DNA of 64,000 bases from Balneola sp. (GCA_017640785.1 JAEPPZ010000002.1:31738-95737); one strand, 5' to 3'. Shown: positions 8,947 through 17,264, counted from the stretch's first letter. Notes: generated by a model from the sequence alone, not told the origin. Numbers and translations are program-made.

Positions 8947-9085
8947 TATAACTAATGCGCAAGTCGGCATTCATCCCGCTCCGCTTGGGGTTTTTCGGTT
9001 GGCAGAGAAACATTTCGTTTCTTCACAACACCACGGATGAAACCGCCCTGCCTTTATTCAAAACGTTCGTATTTAACTAACATCG
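8947..9085 (+). repeat. GC-richer intergenic segment with nested inverted repeats
   Basis: This spacer differs in composition from its surroundings and is bounded by similar TAACTAA strings (8949-8955 and 9074-9080). Inside it TTCATCC (8970-8976) can pair with GGATGAA (9035-9041), and AGAAAC (9006-9011) with GTTTCT (9017-9022), giving a long imperfect hairpin. The size and nesting recall integron attC sites or other fold-back elements. The R boxes of a true attC (RYYYAAC and GTTRRRY) are not clearly matched, so the nature of the element is open. Confidence 0.4.
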
Positions 9086-9095
9086 TCAACTTAAT

Positions 9096-10214
9096 GTGAG
9101 AATATCCCCAACAGCGAAAAGGAACATTTCAAGGATCATCCCCTTTGCTATTATCTGGTTATTGATTGGATGGATTATTGATATAACGGTGTTCGATGCA
9201 ACACGTAACCAAAACCTCAATCCAGATACTGATATTACCTTCACCATCCCGGTGCTGATTTTTGCTAGCCTGGCAAATGTCGTGGTTGGGCTTATTATAG
9301 GAACTCTGGAGGTGGTTTATTTAGAAAAGAGATTCTCGAACCGGACATTGAGTGCCAAGTTTTTTTACAAATTCATAATCTACCTTAGCTTATTTCTTAC
9401 TGTTATAGTCATCTTATATCCTGTCGCATTTACGCTCGAAACAGGCACAAGTTTGCTAAAAGTTGATACTTGGCAACAATTGTACAGATTCCTGATAAGT
9501 ATTTCTTTCCTTATCACCTTATTTCATTTGTCTGTAAAGCTTATGGTTAGTTTGATATATTCAGCTATAAGTGAAAACTTAGGACATCAGGTGCTGTTAA
9601 ATTTTTTTTCCGGGAAATATCACCAACCCAAAATTGAAAAGCGGATTTTCATGTTCCTGGATATGAAATCTTCCACTACCATAGCCGAAACTCTAGGACA
9701 CATAAGATACTTCAAATTACTGGACACCTATTACAATATTATGTCAGACCCCATCATCAATTCATTCGGTGAAGTATACCAGTACATAGGAGATGAAATC
9801 GTGATTTCATGGAAACCCGGTAAGGGAACTAACCAGGCAAACTGCATCAAATGCTTCTTTGACATACAAGATCATCTCAATGAACAAAAAGAAGTTTTAT
9901 TTCATGAATTTGGCTTTGAAATTGGTTTCAAAGCAGGGATTCATTTTGGTGAAGTCACTATTGGAGAAATTGGAGCCTTAAAAAAGGAAATTGTATTTAC
10001 CGGGGATGTCTTAAATACGACCGCTAGAATCCAAAGTCTTTGTAAGGAATTAGAATCTGACTTACTGATCTCAGGTGCAATTAAAGAATTATTACCCCAT
10101 ACTAACTATCAATATTTCTCTAAAGGAGAGATAGAACTGAAAGGAAGAAATAAGAAAGAAGAACTGTTTAGCGTAACTTTAGAAAAGAAGCCGACAATAG
10201 CTAACACTATGTAA
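9096..10214 (+). CDS. Membrane-bound class III adenylate/guanylate cyclase
   Basis: The 372 residues begin with four predicted membrane helices (about 13-30, 50-73, 92-113, 133-155), followed by a cytoplasmic catalytic domain (about 183-360). The two metal-binding aspartates are in FLDMKSST (Asp189) and YIGDEIVISW (Asp233). The transition-state residues are in TGDVLNTTAR (Asn307, Arg311), and a lysine just before (KKEIVF) plus Asp304 fit adenine recognition, so cAMP is the likely product. The start is GTG, since an in-frame stop lies at 9078 and no ATG is usable; the overlapping ATG at 9094 reads straight into TGA. The four-helix membrane domain presumably senses a signal I cannot identify. 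Confidence 0.85.
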   Translation: MRISPTAKRNISRIIPFAIIWLLIGWIIDITVFDATRNQNLNPDTDITFTIPVLIFASLANVVVGLIIGTLEVVYLEKRFSNRTLSAKFFYKFIIYLSLFLTVIVILYPVAFTLETGTSLLKVDTWQQLYRFLISISFLITLFHLSVKLMVSLIYSAISENLGHQVLLNFFSGKYHQPKIEKRIFMFLDMKSSTTIAETLGHIRYFKLLDTYYNIMSDPIINSFGEVYQYIGDEIVISWKPGKGTNQANCIKCFFDIQDHLNEQKEVLFHEFGFEIGFKAGIHFGEVTIGEIGALKKEIVFTGDVLNTTARIQSLCKELESDLLISGAIKELLPHTNYQYFSKGEIELKGRNKKEELFSVTLEKKPTIANTM

Positions 10215-10261
10215 AGATGCATTAAAACGCATTTTACATTAACCGCTAGCTGCAAGCAAAA

Positions 10262-10681
10262 TCAACCTTCTTGTTTTTCAAAACGAGCGTACATGTTTTG
10301 AATGAAGCTTTCTTTGTTTGATTTGAATTTATTGACAAATGGTTTGGCTCCATCTTTCAAATGATCATTCAAGTTATTGTCGCTCCATTGGGCAATTTCC
10401 AATATGATCGGCAACAGCTCTTTCCCCTTCTGTGTTAGACTATAAATATTGGTCTTTTTGTTTCCTTCAAGTTTACCTTTGTTAATAATGCCTAGTTCTT
10501 CAAGCATTGAAAGTCTGTTTGAAAGTATATTCGTAGCTATTTTTTCGTTGGAGTTGCTGAACTCACTATACGTTTTCTTTCCGGAGAACATCATATCTCT
10601 AATAATTAATAATGACCACTTATCCCCTATTAAGTCCAGTGCTGAACTAATCGGACAATTCGACCTGAATTTTTGTTTCAT
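10262..10681 (-). CDS. HxlR-family transcriptional regulator
   Basis: This 139-residue winged-helix protein has the HxlR hallmarks: CPISSALDLIGDKWSLLIIRDMM near the N-terminus (Cys9 followed by the GDKW motif), a recognition helix in NILSNRLSMLEELGII, and the wing ending SLTQKGKELLPII. Family members often sense electrophiles or redox stress through the N-terminal cysteine and repress a divergent gene. It is divergent from a flavin monooxygenase with a 92-base spacer containing a 12-base direct repeat, a natural candidate operator. Confidence 0.9.
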   Translation of the reverse strand: MKQKFRSNCPISSALDLIGDKWSLLIIRDMMFSGKKTYSEFSNSNEKIATNILSNRLSMLEELGIINKGKLEGNKKTNIYSLTQKGKELLPIILEIAQWSDNNLNDHLKDGAKPFVNKFKSNKESFIQNMYARFEKQEG

Positions 10682-10690
10682 TATTTTTTG

Positions 10691-10733
10691 ATTTTCACTT
10701 GCATTATGAAAGTTATTCTATATTTTACTTGCA
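10691..10733. promoter_or_regulatory. Direct repeat in the HxlR/monooxygenase divergent promoter
   Basis: ATTTTCACTTGCA (10691-10703) and ATTTTACTTGCA (10722-10733) share ACTTGCA exactly 30 bases apart, close to three helical turns. The location between the two divergent starts fits an operator for the HxlR protein. This role is inferred from position. Confidence 0.45.
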
Positions 10734-10773
10734 AAACAAAAGTATAAATAATCAGAGGAACTACAAACCTAAT

Positions 10774-11943
10774 ATGAAAGATTCTGAAATAGCTGTTTTA
10801 GGAGCCGGTGTTGGTGGATTAACAACGGCAATAGCTCTTCATCAAAGAGGTTTTAAAAACATTCAAATTTATGAGCGTAGAAATGAAGCGACAACGATTG
10901 GAGCCGGTATCGTTATTTGGGCAAATGCGAGTAAGATTTTCACTAGGCTGAATCTAATAAATGAGATCGAGCAAGCTGGTGGTTCAATAAATGAAATGCA
11001 ACGTTGGACAGAAAAAGGTGAGTTTATCGGCTCAATAAATATTAATGAAATTGACTCTTACACGGGAGCAAAAAGCTTTGCTATAAGCCGTAAAGATCTC
11101 CAAGAAATTCTGCTTCAAAAGATTGATAAACTTAATATTCCCATATACTACAATCACAATGCACAACAAATTTCCACACAAGAAAACTCGGCTTTCATAA
11201 ACTTTGGTAATGAGATTTCAGTTAAATCCGACATCATAATTGGCGCAGATGGAAGAATGAATTCTGTTGCCCGAAAATATGTGAATGGTACCAATCAGCC
11301 GATCTATCAAAATTTTGTCAATTGGATTGGAATAGTAGAAAGTGAACATCCTGTTTTTCCGGAAAACAACGTTTTAGACTATTGGGGTTGCGGTGAACGC
11401 TTCGGAATCGTACCGATAAATAAATACAAAGGTTACTGGGCGGGAGGAAAATCCTTACCTCTAAATTCATCTTTCAAAAATAAGAACCCGAAAGATCTGC
11501 TATTTGAACTATTTGGTTCATGGTCTCCAAATATCAAAGAGGTTATCGCATTGACCAACGAAGAAAACATCAAATACATTGAGGTCTTTGACCACAACCC
11601 TATTCCCAAATGGTATAGAAACAATGTGTGTTTAATTGGTGATGCCGCTCATGCTGCTTTACCAACTTCGGGTCAAGGTGCTTGCCAAGCAATAGAAGAT
11701 GCGTGGCATTTTGCTTCAATTTTAGAAAAAGCTGAAACTACCGAAGAGGCCTTTAGTCAGTTCCAAAAAATAAGATTTGATAAAACGACTGCAATCACAA
11801 TGGCTGGTCGTAATTTTGCAAAATCAGTATTCAATGAAGACCCACAGTTTTGCGACGAGAGAAATAAAAACGCAAAGAAAGCAGACTATAAAAGTGCCGG
11901 TAATAATATTGCGAAACTTTGGGGTACAGACTTACCCAAATAA
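10774..11943 (+). CDS. FAD-dependent monooxygenase (PHBH fold)
   Basis: The 389-residue product has the three flavoprotein hydroxylase fingerprints: the dinucleotide-binding GAGVGGLTTAIALHQRG near the N-terminus, the GADGRMNSVAR motif at mid-length, and GDAAHAALPTSGQGACQAIEDA in the C-terminal half. Such enzymes insert one oxygen into aromatic or other small molecules using NAD(P)H. The substrate is unknown. I chose the ATG at 10774 over the one at 10699 because the GxGxxG motif must lie near the N-terminus and the upstream stretch overlaps the direct-repeat operator. Probably controlled by the divergent HxlR gene. Confidence 0.85.
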   Translation: MKDSEIAVLGAGVGGLTTAIALHQRGFKNIQIYERRNEATTIGAGIVIWANASKIFTRLNLINEIEQAGGSINEMQRWTEKGEFIGSININEIDSYTGAKSFAISRKDLQEILLQKIDKLNIPIYYNHNAQQISTQENSAFINFGNEISVKSDIIIGADGRMNSVARKYVNGTNQPIYQNFVNWIGIVESEHPVFPENNVLDYWGCGERFGIVPINKYKGYWAGGKSLPLNSSFKNKNPKDLLFELFGSWSPNIKEVIALTNEENIKYIEVFDHNPIPKWYRNNVCLIGDAAHAALPTSGQGACQAIEDAWHFASILEKAETTEEAFSQFQKIRFDKTTAITMAGRNFAKSVFNEDPQFCDERNKNAKKADYKSAGNNIAKLWGTDLPK

Positions 11944-12031
11944 AACCGTCAGCTATCATCATTTTAGCTTCATAATTACTAGATTATTCCGGCATCAGGA
12001 TTATAATTTATCTTTCATTACTATCTAATTT

Positions 12032-13003
12032 ATGAGCAAGAAGATCAATTGGGGAATTATAGGTTGTGGAAATGTAACGGAAGTTAAAAGCGGTCCGGCG
12101 TACCAAAAAGTTGATGGGTTTGAGCTAATCGCTGTAATGAGGCGTGATGAAGAAAAAGTGAAAGATTATGCTAAACGCCATAAGGTAAAAAAGCATTACA
12201 CCGATGCTGATCTCTTGATCAATGATGATGACGTTGACGCTGTTTATATCGCCACTCCTCCCGACTCTCATTTAGAATATGCTCTCAAAGTTGCAAAAGC
12301 CGGAAAACCGTGCTGTATTGAAAAACCTATGGCACCAAGCTATGAGGAATGTAAAGAGATTACACTGGCTTTCGAAATCGAAAAAATCCCTTTGTTTGTA
12401 GCTTATTATCGCCGGTCGTTGCCCCGTTTTCTTAAAATCAAAGAATGGCTTGATCAAAAGTACATCGGAGAGGTCAGGCATATAAACTGGAACTACTCCT
12501 GCCCTCCAAAGGATATCGATCTTCTTGGTACTTATAATTGGCGTACTGATGCCAAAATAGCCAAGGCCGGCTATTTCGACGATCTGGCTTGCCATGGACT
12601 AGATCTATTCAGTTTCTATTTCGGATCTGTTCAAACAGCTAAAGGAATAAGCACCAATCAACTCGGCTTATACACTGCTAAAGATGCGGTTACGTGTTCA
12701 TGGATTTACGAAAATGGAATCACCGGCTCGGGAAGCTGGAATTTTGGAAGTTATCGTTATGAAGATGAAGTTGAGATCATCGGCAGTAAAGGAACGATCC
12801 GATTTTCTGTTTTTAAGAACGAGGATGTTGAACTGAATAGCGAAACCAAACAAGAGAAAGTCTTTATAGAACATCCCAAACACATTCAGTTTTATCATGT
12901 TGAGAATATGAAAAAAGCGTTGATGGACAGGAACTTTTTGCACCCTTCTTCCGAAAATTCAGCTACTCATACTGCCTGGGTGATGGATCAGATCTTGAAA
13001 TAG
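12032..13003 (+). CDS. Gfo/Idh/MocA-family NAD(P)-dependent oxidoreductase
   Basis: The 323 residues show an N-terminal Rossmann fold (INWGIIGCGNVTE) and the family signature CIEKPMAP, whose lysine lies at the active site. The C-terminal alpha/beta domain includes YFDDLACHGLDLF, with the usual D-x-x-x-H arrangement of catalytic residues. These enzymes oxidise or reduce sugars, inositols and related polyols. The substrate is not predictable and no sugar-catabolic partner lies nearby. It is transcribed alone after a spacer of about 90 bases. Confidence 0.85.
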   Translation: MSKKINWGIIGCGNVTEVKSGPAYQKVDGFELIAVMRRDEEKVKDYAKRHKVKKHYTDADLLINDDDVDAVYIATPPDSHLEYALKVAKAGKPCCIEKPMAPSYEECKEITLAFEIEKIPLFVAYYRRSLPRFLKIKEWLDQKYIGEVRHINWNYSCPPKDIDLLGTYNWRTDAKIAKAGYFDDLACHGLDLFSFYFGSVQTAKGISTNQLGLYTAKDAVTCSWIYENGITGSGSWNFGSYRYEDEVEIIGSKGTIRFSVFKNEDVELNSETKQEKVFIEHPKHIQFYHVENMKKALMDRNFLHPSSENSATHTAWVMDQILK

Positions 13004-13072
13004 TAGATTCTTCTAAACTCCATACTACAATTCCTGTTAATTCAGATTTACTTTTCGGTTCTAACTAGACAA

Positions 13073-13126
13073 GATCAGATCAAAGCCTTAAAATATTAGT
13101 AACAATTATTGGGTATTGGAGTATCC
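13073..13126 (+). repeat. Intergenic unit with a 6-bp hairpin, related to 14883-14936
   Basis: The segment starting GATCAGATCAA aligns with 14883-14936: both carry GATCAGATCAA, then CC, TAAAATATTA and TTATTGGG. It ends in a hairpin GGGTAT-tgga-GTATCC (two G-T pairs). The equivalent hairpin at 14.9 kb is GGGAGC-agga-GCTCCT. The stem sequence differs while the fold and loop size are kept. Confidence 0.55.
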
Positions 13127-13149
13127 TTAGCGAAAATGCGAAACACAGT

Positions 13150-13725
13150 ATGAAAGATGTTGAAGAGTTTTGTCCTTCTGACAAAAAGGATTGGAGAGAT
13201 TGGCTCGAATTGAATCACAATAAAAAAGATGCGGTTTGGCTTATCTTTTATAAGAAAAAGTCTCCGAACTATAATTTAAGCTGGAGTGAATCAGTAGATG
13301 AAGCTCTTTGTTTTGGCTGGATAGACAGCACCAAAAAAGCCATAGACAATGAAAAATACAGACAGTATTTCTGTAAGCGAAAACCAAAAAGTAATTGGTC
13401 TAAGATCAATAAGGATAAAGTGAAAACTTTAATGGATCAGGGACTTATGAAAGAAGCGGGTTACAAAACTATTGAAGTCGCAAAAGGAAACGGCTCCTGG
13501 ACAATTTTAGATAAAGTTGAAGCACTTGTAATTCCTGATGATCTGCAATCAGCATTTAAAAAGTATAAAGGCTCAATGGAATACTTTAACAGCCTGAGTA
13601 AATCTGTTAAAAAACAACTCTTGTACTGGATAGTTTCTGCTAAAAGAGATGAGACAAGGCAAAAGAGAATTCAGCAGATCGTAGAAAACGCCGGTCAAAA
13701 CAAGAAACCAAAACAATTCCGGTAA
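13150..13725 (+). CDS. YdeI/OmpD-associated-like protein
   Basis: The 191-residue protein matches the YdeI family pattern. VWLIFYKKKS near the N-terminus is followed by SWSESVDEALCFGWIDSTKK and the RKPKSNWSKINKDKVKTL stretch. A helical C-terminal part ends in the usual W-I-x-x-A-K-x-x-E/D-T-R-x-x-R-I pattern (LLYWIVSAKRDETRQKRI). The biochemical function of the family is not established; it has been linked to peptide or stress resistance. It has no signal peptide and no partner gene. The upstream spacer carries the repeat at 13073-13126. Confidence 0.8.
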   Translation: MKDVEEFCPSDKKDWRDWLELNHNKKDAVWLIFYKKKSPNYNLSWSESVDEALCFGWIDSTKKAIDNEKYRQYFCKRKPKSNWSKINKDKVKTLMDQGLMKEAGYKTIEVAKGNGSWTILDKVEALVIPDDLQSAFKKYKGSMEYFNSLSKSVKKQLLYWIVSAKRDETRQKRIQQIVENAGQNKKPKQFR

Positions 13726-13750
13726 GAATAAGTTTAAGTCCTGAAATCGC

Positions 13751-14779
13751 ATGAAAAAGAAACCCAAAAAACTTGTACTCAGAATAGTATTGCTGGTTGG
13801 AACTATAGTTTCCTTATTCTTTGTGCCCTGGCTTTTAGTGTGGGCGTGGATATTGCCTCTGCCCGACTCGGTTCAGGATCAAGCAAATGAAGCGATCGAA
13901 CATGGCTTTGATGGAATAATAATTTATATAGATGAAGGAGATGAACCTCCCGCTTTTTATGCAGCGGGCTTTCACAATAAGGAAAATAAAATACCCGCCA
14001 ATCCTAAAGCTTTATTCAAGATCGCCAGTATCAGCAAGCTCTACACTGCCGTTGCTGTTACTAAATTGGTTAATGACGGTCGTTTGGAACTCGATGAAAC
14101 TCTTACTGATTACCTACCCGAACTTGATGGAAGGATCGAAAATGCAAGTACAATCACTTTGAGAATGATGGTAAAGCATCGAAGCGGTATTCCCAATTTT
14201 ACAGATGCCCCGAATTTTTGGGCTGCTCCAACACAAACCTACGAAGAAAGTCTTGCACTGATTCTGGACAAACAGGCTAACTTTGAACCTGATGAAGACT
14301 ATGAGTATTGCAATACTAATTATCTGTTAATCAATAAGATCATGGAAAATATTCTGGGTTATGAGACCTTTCAGTTCATTCAGGAAGAAGTTCTGACTCC
14401 GCTGAATCTTAACAATACTTTCGCATCACTAGATGAAGTAAATATTGACAGCGTGATGAGCGGTTATCACGTTGGACATCCTTTTGATTTAAAAGAAGAC
14501 GAGCATGGTATGCTGGCCACCGCTGAAGATGTCGGGATCTTTCTGCGTGCATTGAATAATGGGACATTATTTGAAGAAGGAGAACAGGAAATCTACTCTT
14601 CAATTTATCAATATGATCACAAAGGATGGGTTCCCGGTTATCAGAGTATTGCCGAATACGACGAAGATATTGATGCAGTGGTTATTCAGTTTACAAGCAC
14701 AACCGATCCCAAGTTATACAACTGGAATTTAGCGGATATTGTTTATGGTCGAATTATTAAAATATTGGGTAAAAATTAG
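13751..14779 (+). CDS. Membrane-anchored serine hydrolase, beta-lactamase/PBP fold
   Basis: A single N-terminal membrane helix (about residues 9-33) precedes a class C beta-lactamase-like domain. The nucleophile motif SxxK is S93-ISK96 (KIASISKLYTA) and the YxN motif is Tyr186-Cys-Asn188. A HKG triad equivalent (DHKGWVPGYQS) is near residue 290. The family includes D,D-peptidases, esterases and D-aminopeptidases acting outside the inner membrane, so antibiotic hydrolysis should not be assumed. It is 26 bases behind the YdeI-like gene and may share its transcript. Confidence 0.82.
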   Translation: MKKKPKKLVLRIVLLVGTIVSLFFVPWLLVWAWILPLPDSVQDQANEAIEHGFDGIIIYIDEGDEPPAFYAAGFHNKENKIPANPKALFKIASISKLYTAVAVTKLVNDGRLELDETLTDYLPELDGRIENASTITLRMMVKHRSGIPNFTDAPNFWAAPTQTYEESLALILDKQANFEPDEDYEYCNTNYLLINKIMENILGYETFQFIQEEVLTPLNLNNTFASLDEVNIDSVMSGYHVGHPFDLKEDEHGMLATAEDVGIFLRALNNGTLFEEGEQEIYSSIYQYDHKGWVPGYQSIAEYDEDIDAVVIQFTSTTDPKLYNWNLADIVYGRIIKILGKN

Positions 14780-14882
14780 AAACTTAGGATTTATAAAGTA
14801 AACAGCTTGCTGCTCGAGAATCCAGACTTTCATTAAATCAGTTGCCTTTTTTAACGATTACTTTCCGAATGTGATTAGAAAT

Positions 14883-14967
14883 GATCAGATCAATTCCGTA
14901 AAATATTAAACATTATTTATTGGGAGCAGGAGCTCCTTTATTGCCATCCCAAGCAAGAACTTGGAAT
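14883..14967 (+). repeat. Double-hairpin repeat, copy A
   Basis: Two adjacent hairpins, GGAGC-agga-GCTCC (14923-14936) and an ATCCCAAG/CTTGGAAT arm pair with one mismatch (14946-14967), are preceded by a segment shared with 13073-13110. The double hairpin recurs as a direct repeat at 15430-15476. The pair of small palindromes resembles REP-type dispersed intergenic elements. Confidence 0.75.
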
Positions 14968-14989
14968 CGAAAAACTAGAATTAAGAAAT

Positions 14990-15412
14990 GTGATTGAAAT
15001 AGAATTCAGTAAACCAGTCAAAAATAAATGTGAATGTTGTGGGCATGAATCTACTACATTAACTCGATTTGTTTACAGTAACGGAAATGCCCATTCCGTT
15101 TATTACATTAAATTCACAGAGAATCATGATGATAAATTTGCCTTTGGGGTTATTAGTTTAGGTGATTGGGGAATCAATGAAATTCCTGAACATAGATTTG
15201 CATTCCCATTTGAAATAAGAATGGATGACGATAACTTTCAAATAGGAATGGTAAATAAAGAAAACTCCCCTTGGTCAAATGTTGAATTGCTTGGGAGATT
15301 CTTAGATCGTGAAGAATCACTTGAACATGAATGGATCGATGAAGTCTTTCACATTACTGATCATATTTTAACAGAGGATAAGATAGTGTTAGACTACTTT
15401 CAGAATCCATAG
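14990..15412 (+). CDS. Small orphan protein flanked by direct repeats
   Basis: The 140-residue product has no signal peptide or membrane segment. A CxCC cluster near the N-terminus (Cys14, Cys16, Cys17 in NKCECCGHE) could bind a metal or form part of one zinc knuckle, but no second cysteine pair is present. The rest is acidic and rich in aromatic residues, with DWGINEIPEHRFAFPFEIRMDD at mid-length. I do not recognise the family. The start is GTG; an overlapping ATG at 14988 reads directly into TGA. The double-hairpin repeats at 14883-14967 and 15430-15476 bracket the gene. Confidence 0.6.
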   Translation: MIEIEFSKPVKNKCECCGHESTTLTRFVYSNGNAHSVYYIKFTENHDDKFAFGVISLGDWGINEIPEHRFAFPFEIRMDDDNFQIGMVNKENSPWSNVELLGRFLDREESLEHEWIDEVFHITDHILTEDKIVLDYFQNP

Positions 15413-15429
15413 AGTAATCAAAAAAGTAC

Positions 15430-15476
15430 TGGGAGCAGGAGCTCCCTTCTTATAATCCCAAGCAAGAACTTGGGAT
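15430..15476 (+). repeat. Double-hairpin repeat, copy B
   Basis: This is a perfect version of the element. The first hairpin is GGGAGC-agga-GCTCCC (15431-15446) and the second is ATCCCAAG-caagaa-CTTGGGAT (15455-15476). It lies between convergent genes and may also work as a transcription-stopping structure. It repeats copy A in the same orientation, 509 bases downstream. Confidence 0.8.
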
Positions 15477-15546
15477 GGAGAAAGGAACCCGAAAACCACA
15501 CTTTTGTAATTTGAAATTTGGGTTTTGTCCTTTGTTTCTAGAAACT

Positions 15547-17259
15547 CTAGCCTACTCTAAACTTCAATTCCTCGATTGTTGAAAGTATCTCATTTCTGTC
15601 CATCTCGCGATAGCGCTCTGGTAATAGTTCTTTTGAAGTACATTCAATCACTGCATTCAGAGTCTGTAACTCCACCTCTTCCGGGTAGGTTGGTGGGATG
15701 AAATCAGCTAGTGCCGCATCCAGAATTTCAGGTGTGACTTTCTTCCTGCCTTCAGCAGCTGCACGGAATTTTGCTCGTGTTAAAGCCGCTTCCATATCGG
15801 CTCCCGAGAATGTTTTTAAACCTTGCTGAACAACTGCAGGAATATAATCCTCAGTAAGCTTCAAGCTAGTCTTCTTAGCCATTGCTTCATAAAGCTCGAT
15901 CCGCTCTTCTTTGGTGTGAGGTGGAAACAATGCTAAATGCTCTTCCGCCCTACCCTGTCGCTTTAAATCAATTGGCATCAGATCCGGTCGAGCCGTCATT
16001 AGGAACCAAACGATTTTACCTCTATTGGTGGTATCACTCATAAAAGTAGCGATCTGTGAGAATACACGGCTGGAAACTCCGCTGTCTCCTCCTGCATTTC
16101 GATCTCCGAGATAAGCATCCGCTTCATCGATCATCACTGCTACCGGCGACATCGCTTTCAACAACGACAAGATCTTTTCGAGATTTCCTTCCGTTACACC
16201 CTGCCATTGGCTTCTGAAATTCTTCAGTTTTACCATCGGAATTCCAACTTCACTCGCAAAACAAGTCACTAAAAACGTTTTTCCCGTTCCTACCGGACCA
16301 CAAACCAGATAACCCATCGGCATTACATCTTGTCGGCCCGCTTTAAGGGCTTTAACCGCCTGACGAAGGTGTTGCTTCACATGAGTGTGTCCGGCAACGT
16401 TATCGAGCGAATACGGCGTTTCCACAAATTCTAACAATCCATATGCTTCCGCTTCGATCAGATCTTTTTTGTTTTCCGATAATCCATCAAAAGTGATCTT
16501 TTCCTGATTCTCACGAGCATTCGAAAGCACACTTCGGATATTCACATAATTCAATCCGGCCGTTTGCTGAGCTATGATTGCAGGAGAAACCTCTGAAAGC
16601 TTTTTGAAATCGTCGTTTTTGGTTTCGAATTTCACAAACTCCAACCGATCTTCTTCTCCCGGGATATTGATCTTGATCTCTGTAGTGTATGGATTCTGAA
16701 CAATAGTTTTATTCAGATCAGCAAGATTTTCGGTGATCATCACACAAGTAAAATCCGACGCCAAAAACATAGGATCGTGTGCCCAACGGGATAAATACAC
16801 CTGAGAAGTTCTGTCCTCATTTCCTGTTGAACCCGCATCACTCATTGGTATGATGGTTTCAGCATAATCGATAATGAGTGCAATGCTTTTCTTTTGATCT
16901 AAACGAAGTCGAAAGTACTGTTCCAGTAAAGACATCACACGGACAGGATCCTTAGGCATCTTTTTGGCATAATCAGTTCCAACAATGCTGTCTCGGCCTG
17001 CTATAGCCTGATTAAAATCCTGTTGAGATTCTTTGTCTCTGAAGTAAATTCCGGAAGCTCTGTCGTAGAACACAACAAAATCACGGGCTCCAAAAAATTC
17101 GTCTGACAGAAACGACTTCAAACGATTGAATTCTGTTCCTTCATCGGTTTTGAGTGCAACCATATCGTGCACGTTTCCGTGAATCAAAAAAGTATTTATG
17201 GTTCTGCTAAGGTATTTTCTCGCAAATTCCTGCGACCACTTCGGATAATGATCAAACAT
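15547..17259 (-). CDS. AAA+ ATPase, Ycf46-like
   Basis: The 570 residues contain a degenerate ATPase-like N-terminal half (about 1-260, with a Walker-B-like IALIIDYAE at 126-134 but no P-loop) and an active AAA+ module. Walker A is GPVGTGKT (321-328), Walker B is VAVMIDEAD (373-381), and an RQGR box is at 434-437. In the sensor-1 region the usual TNRPD is TARPD (422-426), so the sensor asparagine is replaced. The two-half arrangement is that of Ycf46-type ATPases, whose role is poorly known. It is the last of six packed genes that begin with pspA, five bases after the CNNM gene, which suggests work on membrane proteins or PspA polymers. Confidence 0.75.
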   Translation of the reverse strand: MFDHYPKWSQEFARKYLSRTINTFLIHGNVHDMVALKTDEGTEFNRLKSFLSDEFFGARDFVVFYDRASGIYFRDKESQQDFNQAIAGRDSIVGTDYAKKMPKDPVRVMSLLEQYFRLRLDQKKSIALIIDYAETIIPMSDAGSTGNEDRTSQVYLSRWAHDPMFLASDFTCVMITENLADLNKTIVQNPYTTEIKINIPGEEDRLEFVKFETKNDDFKKLSEVSPAIIAQQTAGLNYVNIRSVLSNARENQEKITFDGLSENKKDLIEAEAYGLLEFVETPYSLDNVAGHTHVKQHLRQAVKALKAGRQDVMPMGYLVCGPVGTGKTFLVTCFASEVGIPMVKLKNFRSQWQGVTEGNLEKILSLLKAMSPVAVMIDEADAYLGDRNAGGDSGVSSRVFSQIATFMSDTTNRGKIVWFLMTARPDLMPIDLKRQGRAEEHLALFPPHTKEERIELYEAMAKKTSLKLTEDYIPAVVQQGLKTFSGADMEAALTRAKFRAAAEGRKKVTPEILDAALADFIPPTYPEEVELQTLNAVIECTSKELLPERYREMDRNEILSTIEELKFRVG

Positions 17260-17264
17260 ATGCC

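Noticed and set aside
8947..9085. Calling the fold-back spacer a definite attC site
   Set aside because: RYYYAAC and GTTRRRY boxes are not convincingly present and no integrase gene is in the window, so I left it as an unexplained element.
10699..10773. N-terminal extension of the flavin monooxygenase
   Set aside because: It would place 25 extra residues before the FAD-binding strand and would start inside the putative HxlR operator.
13751..14779. Beta-lactamase resistance gene
   Set aside because: The SxxK, YxN and HKG motifs are shared with esterases and peptidases, and the anchored form is common in species with no resistance role.
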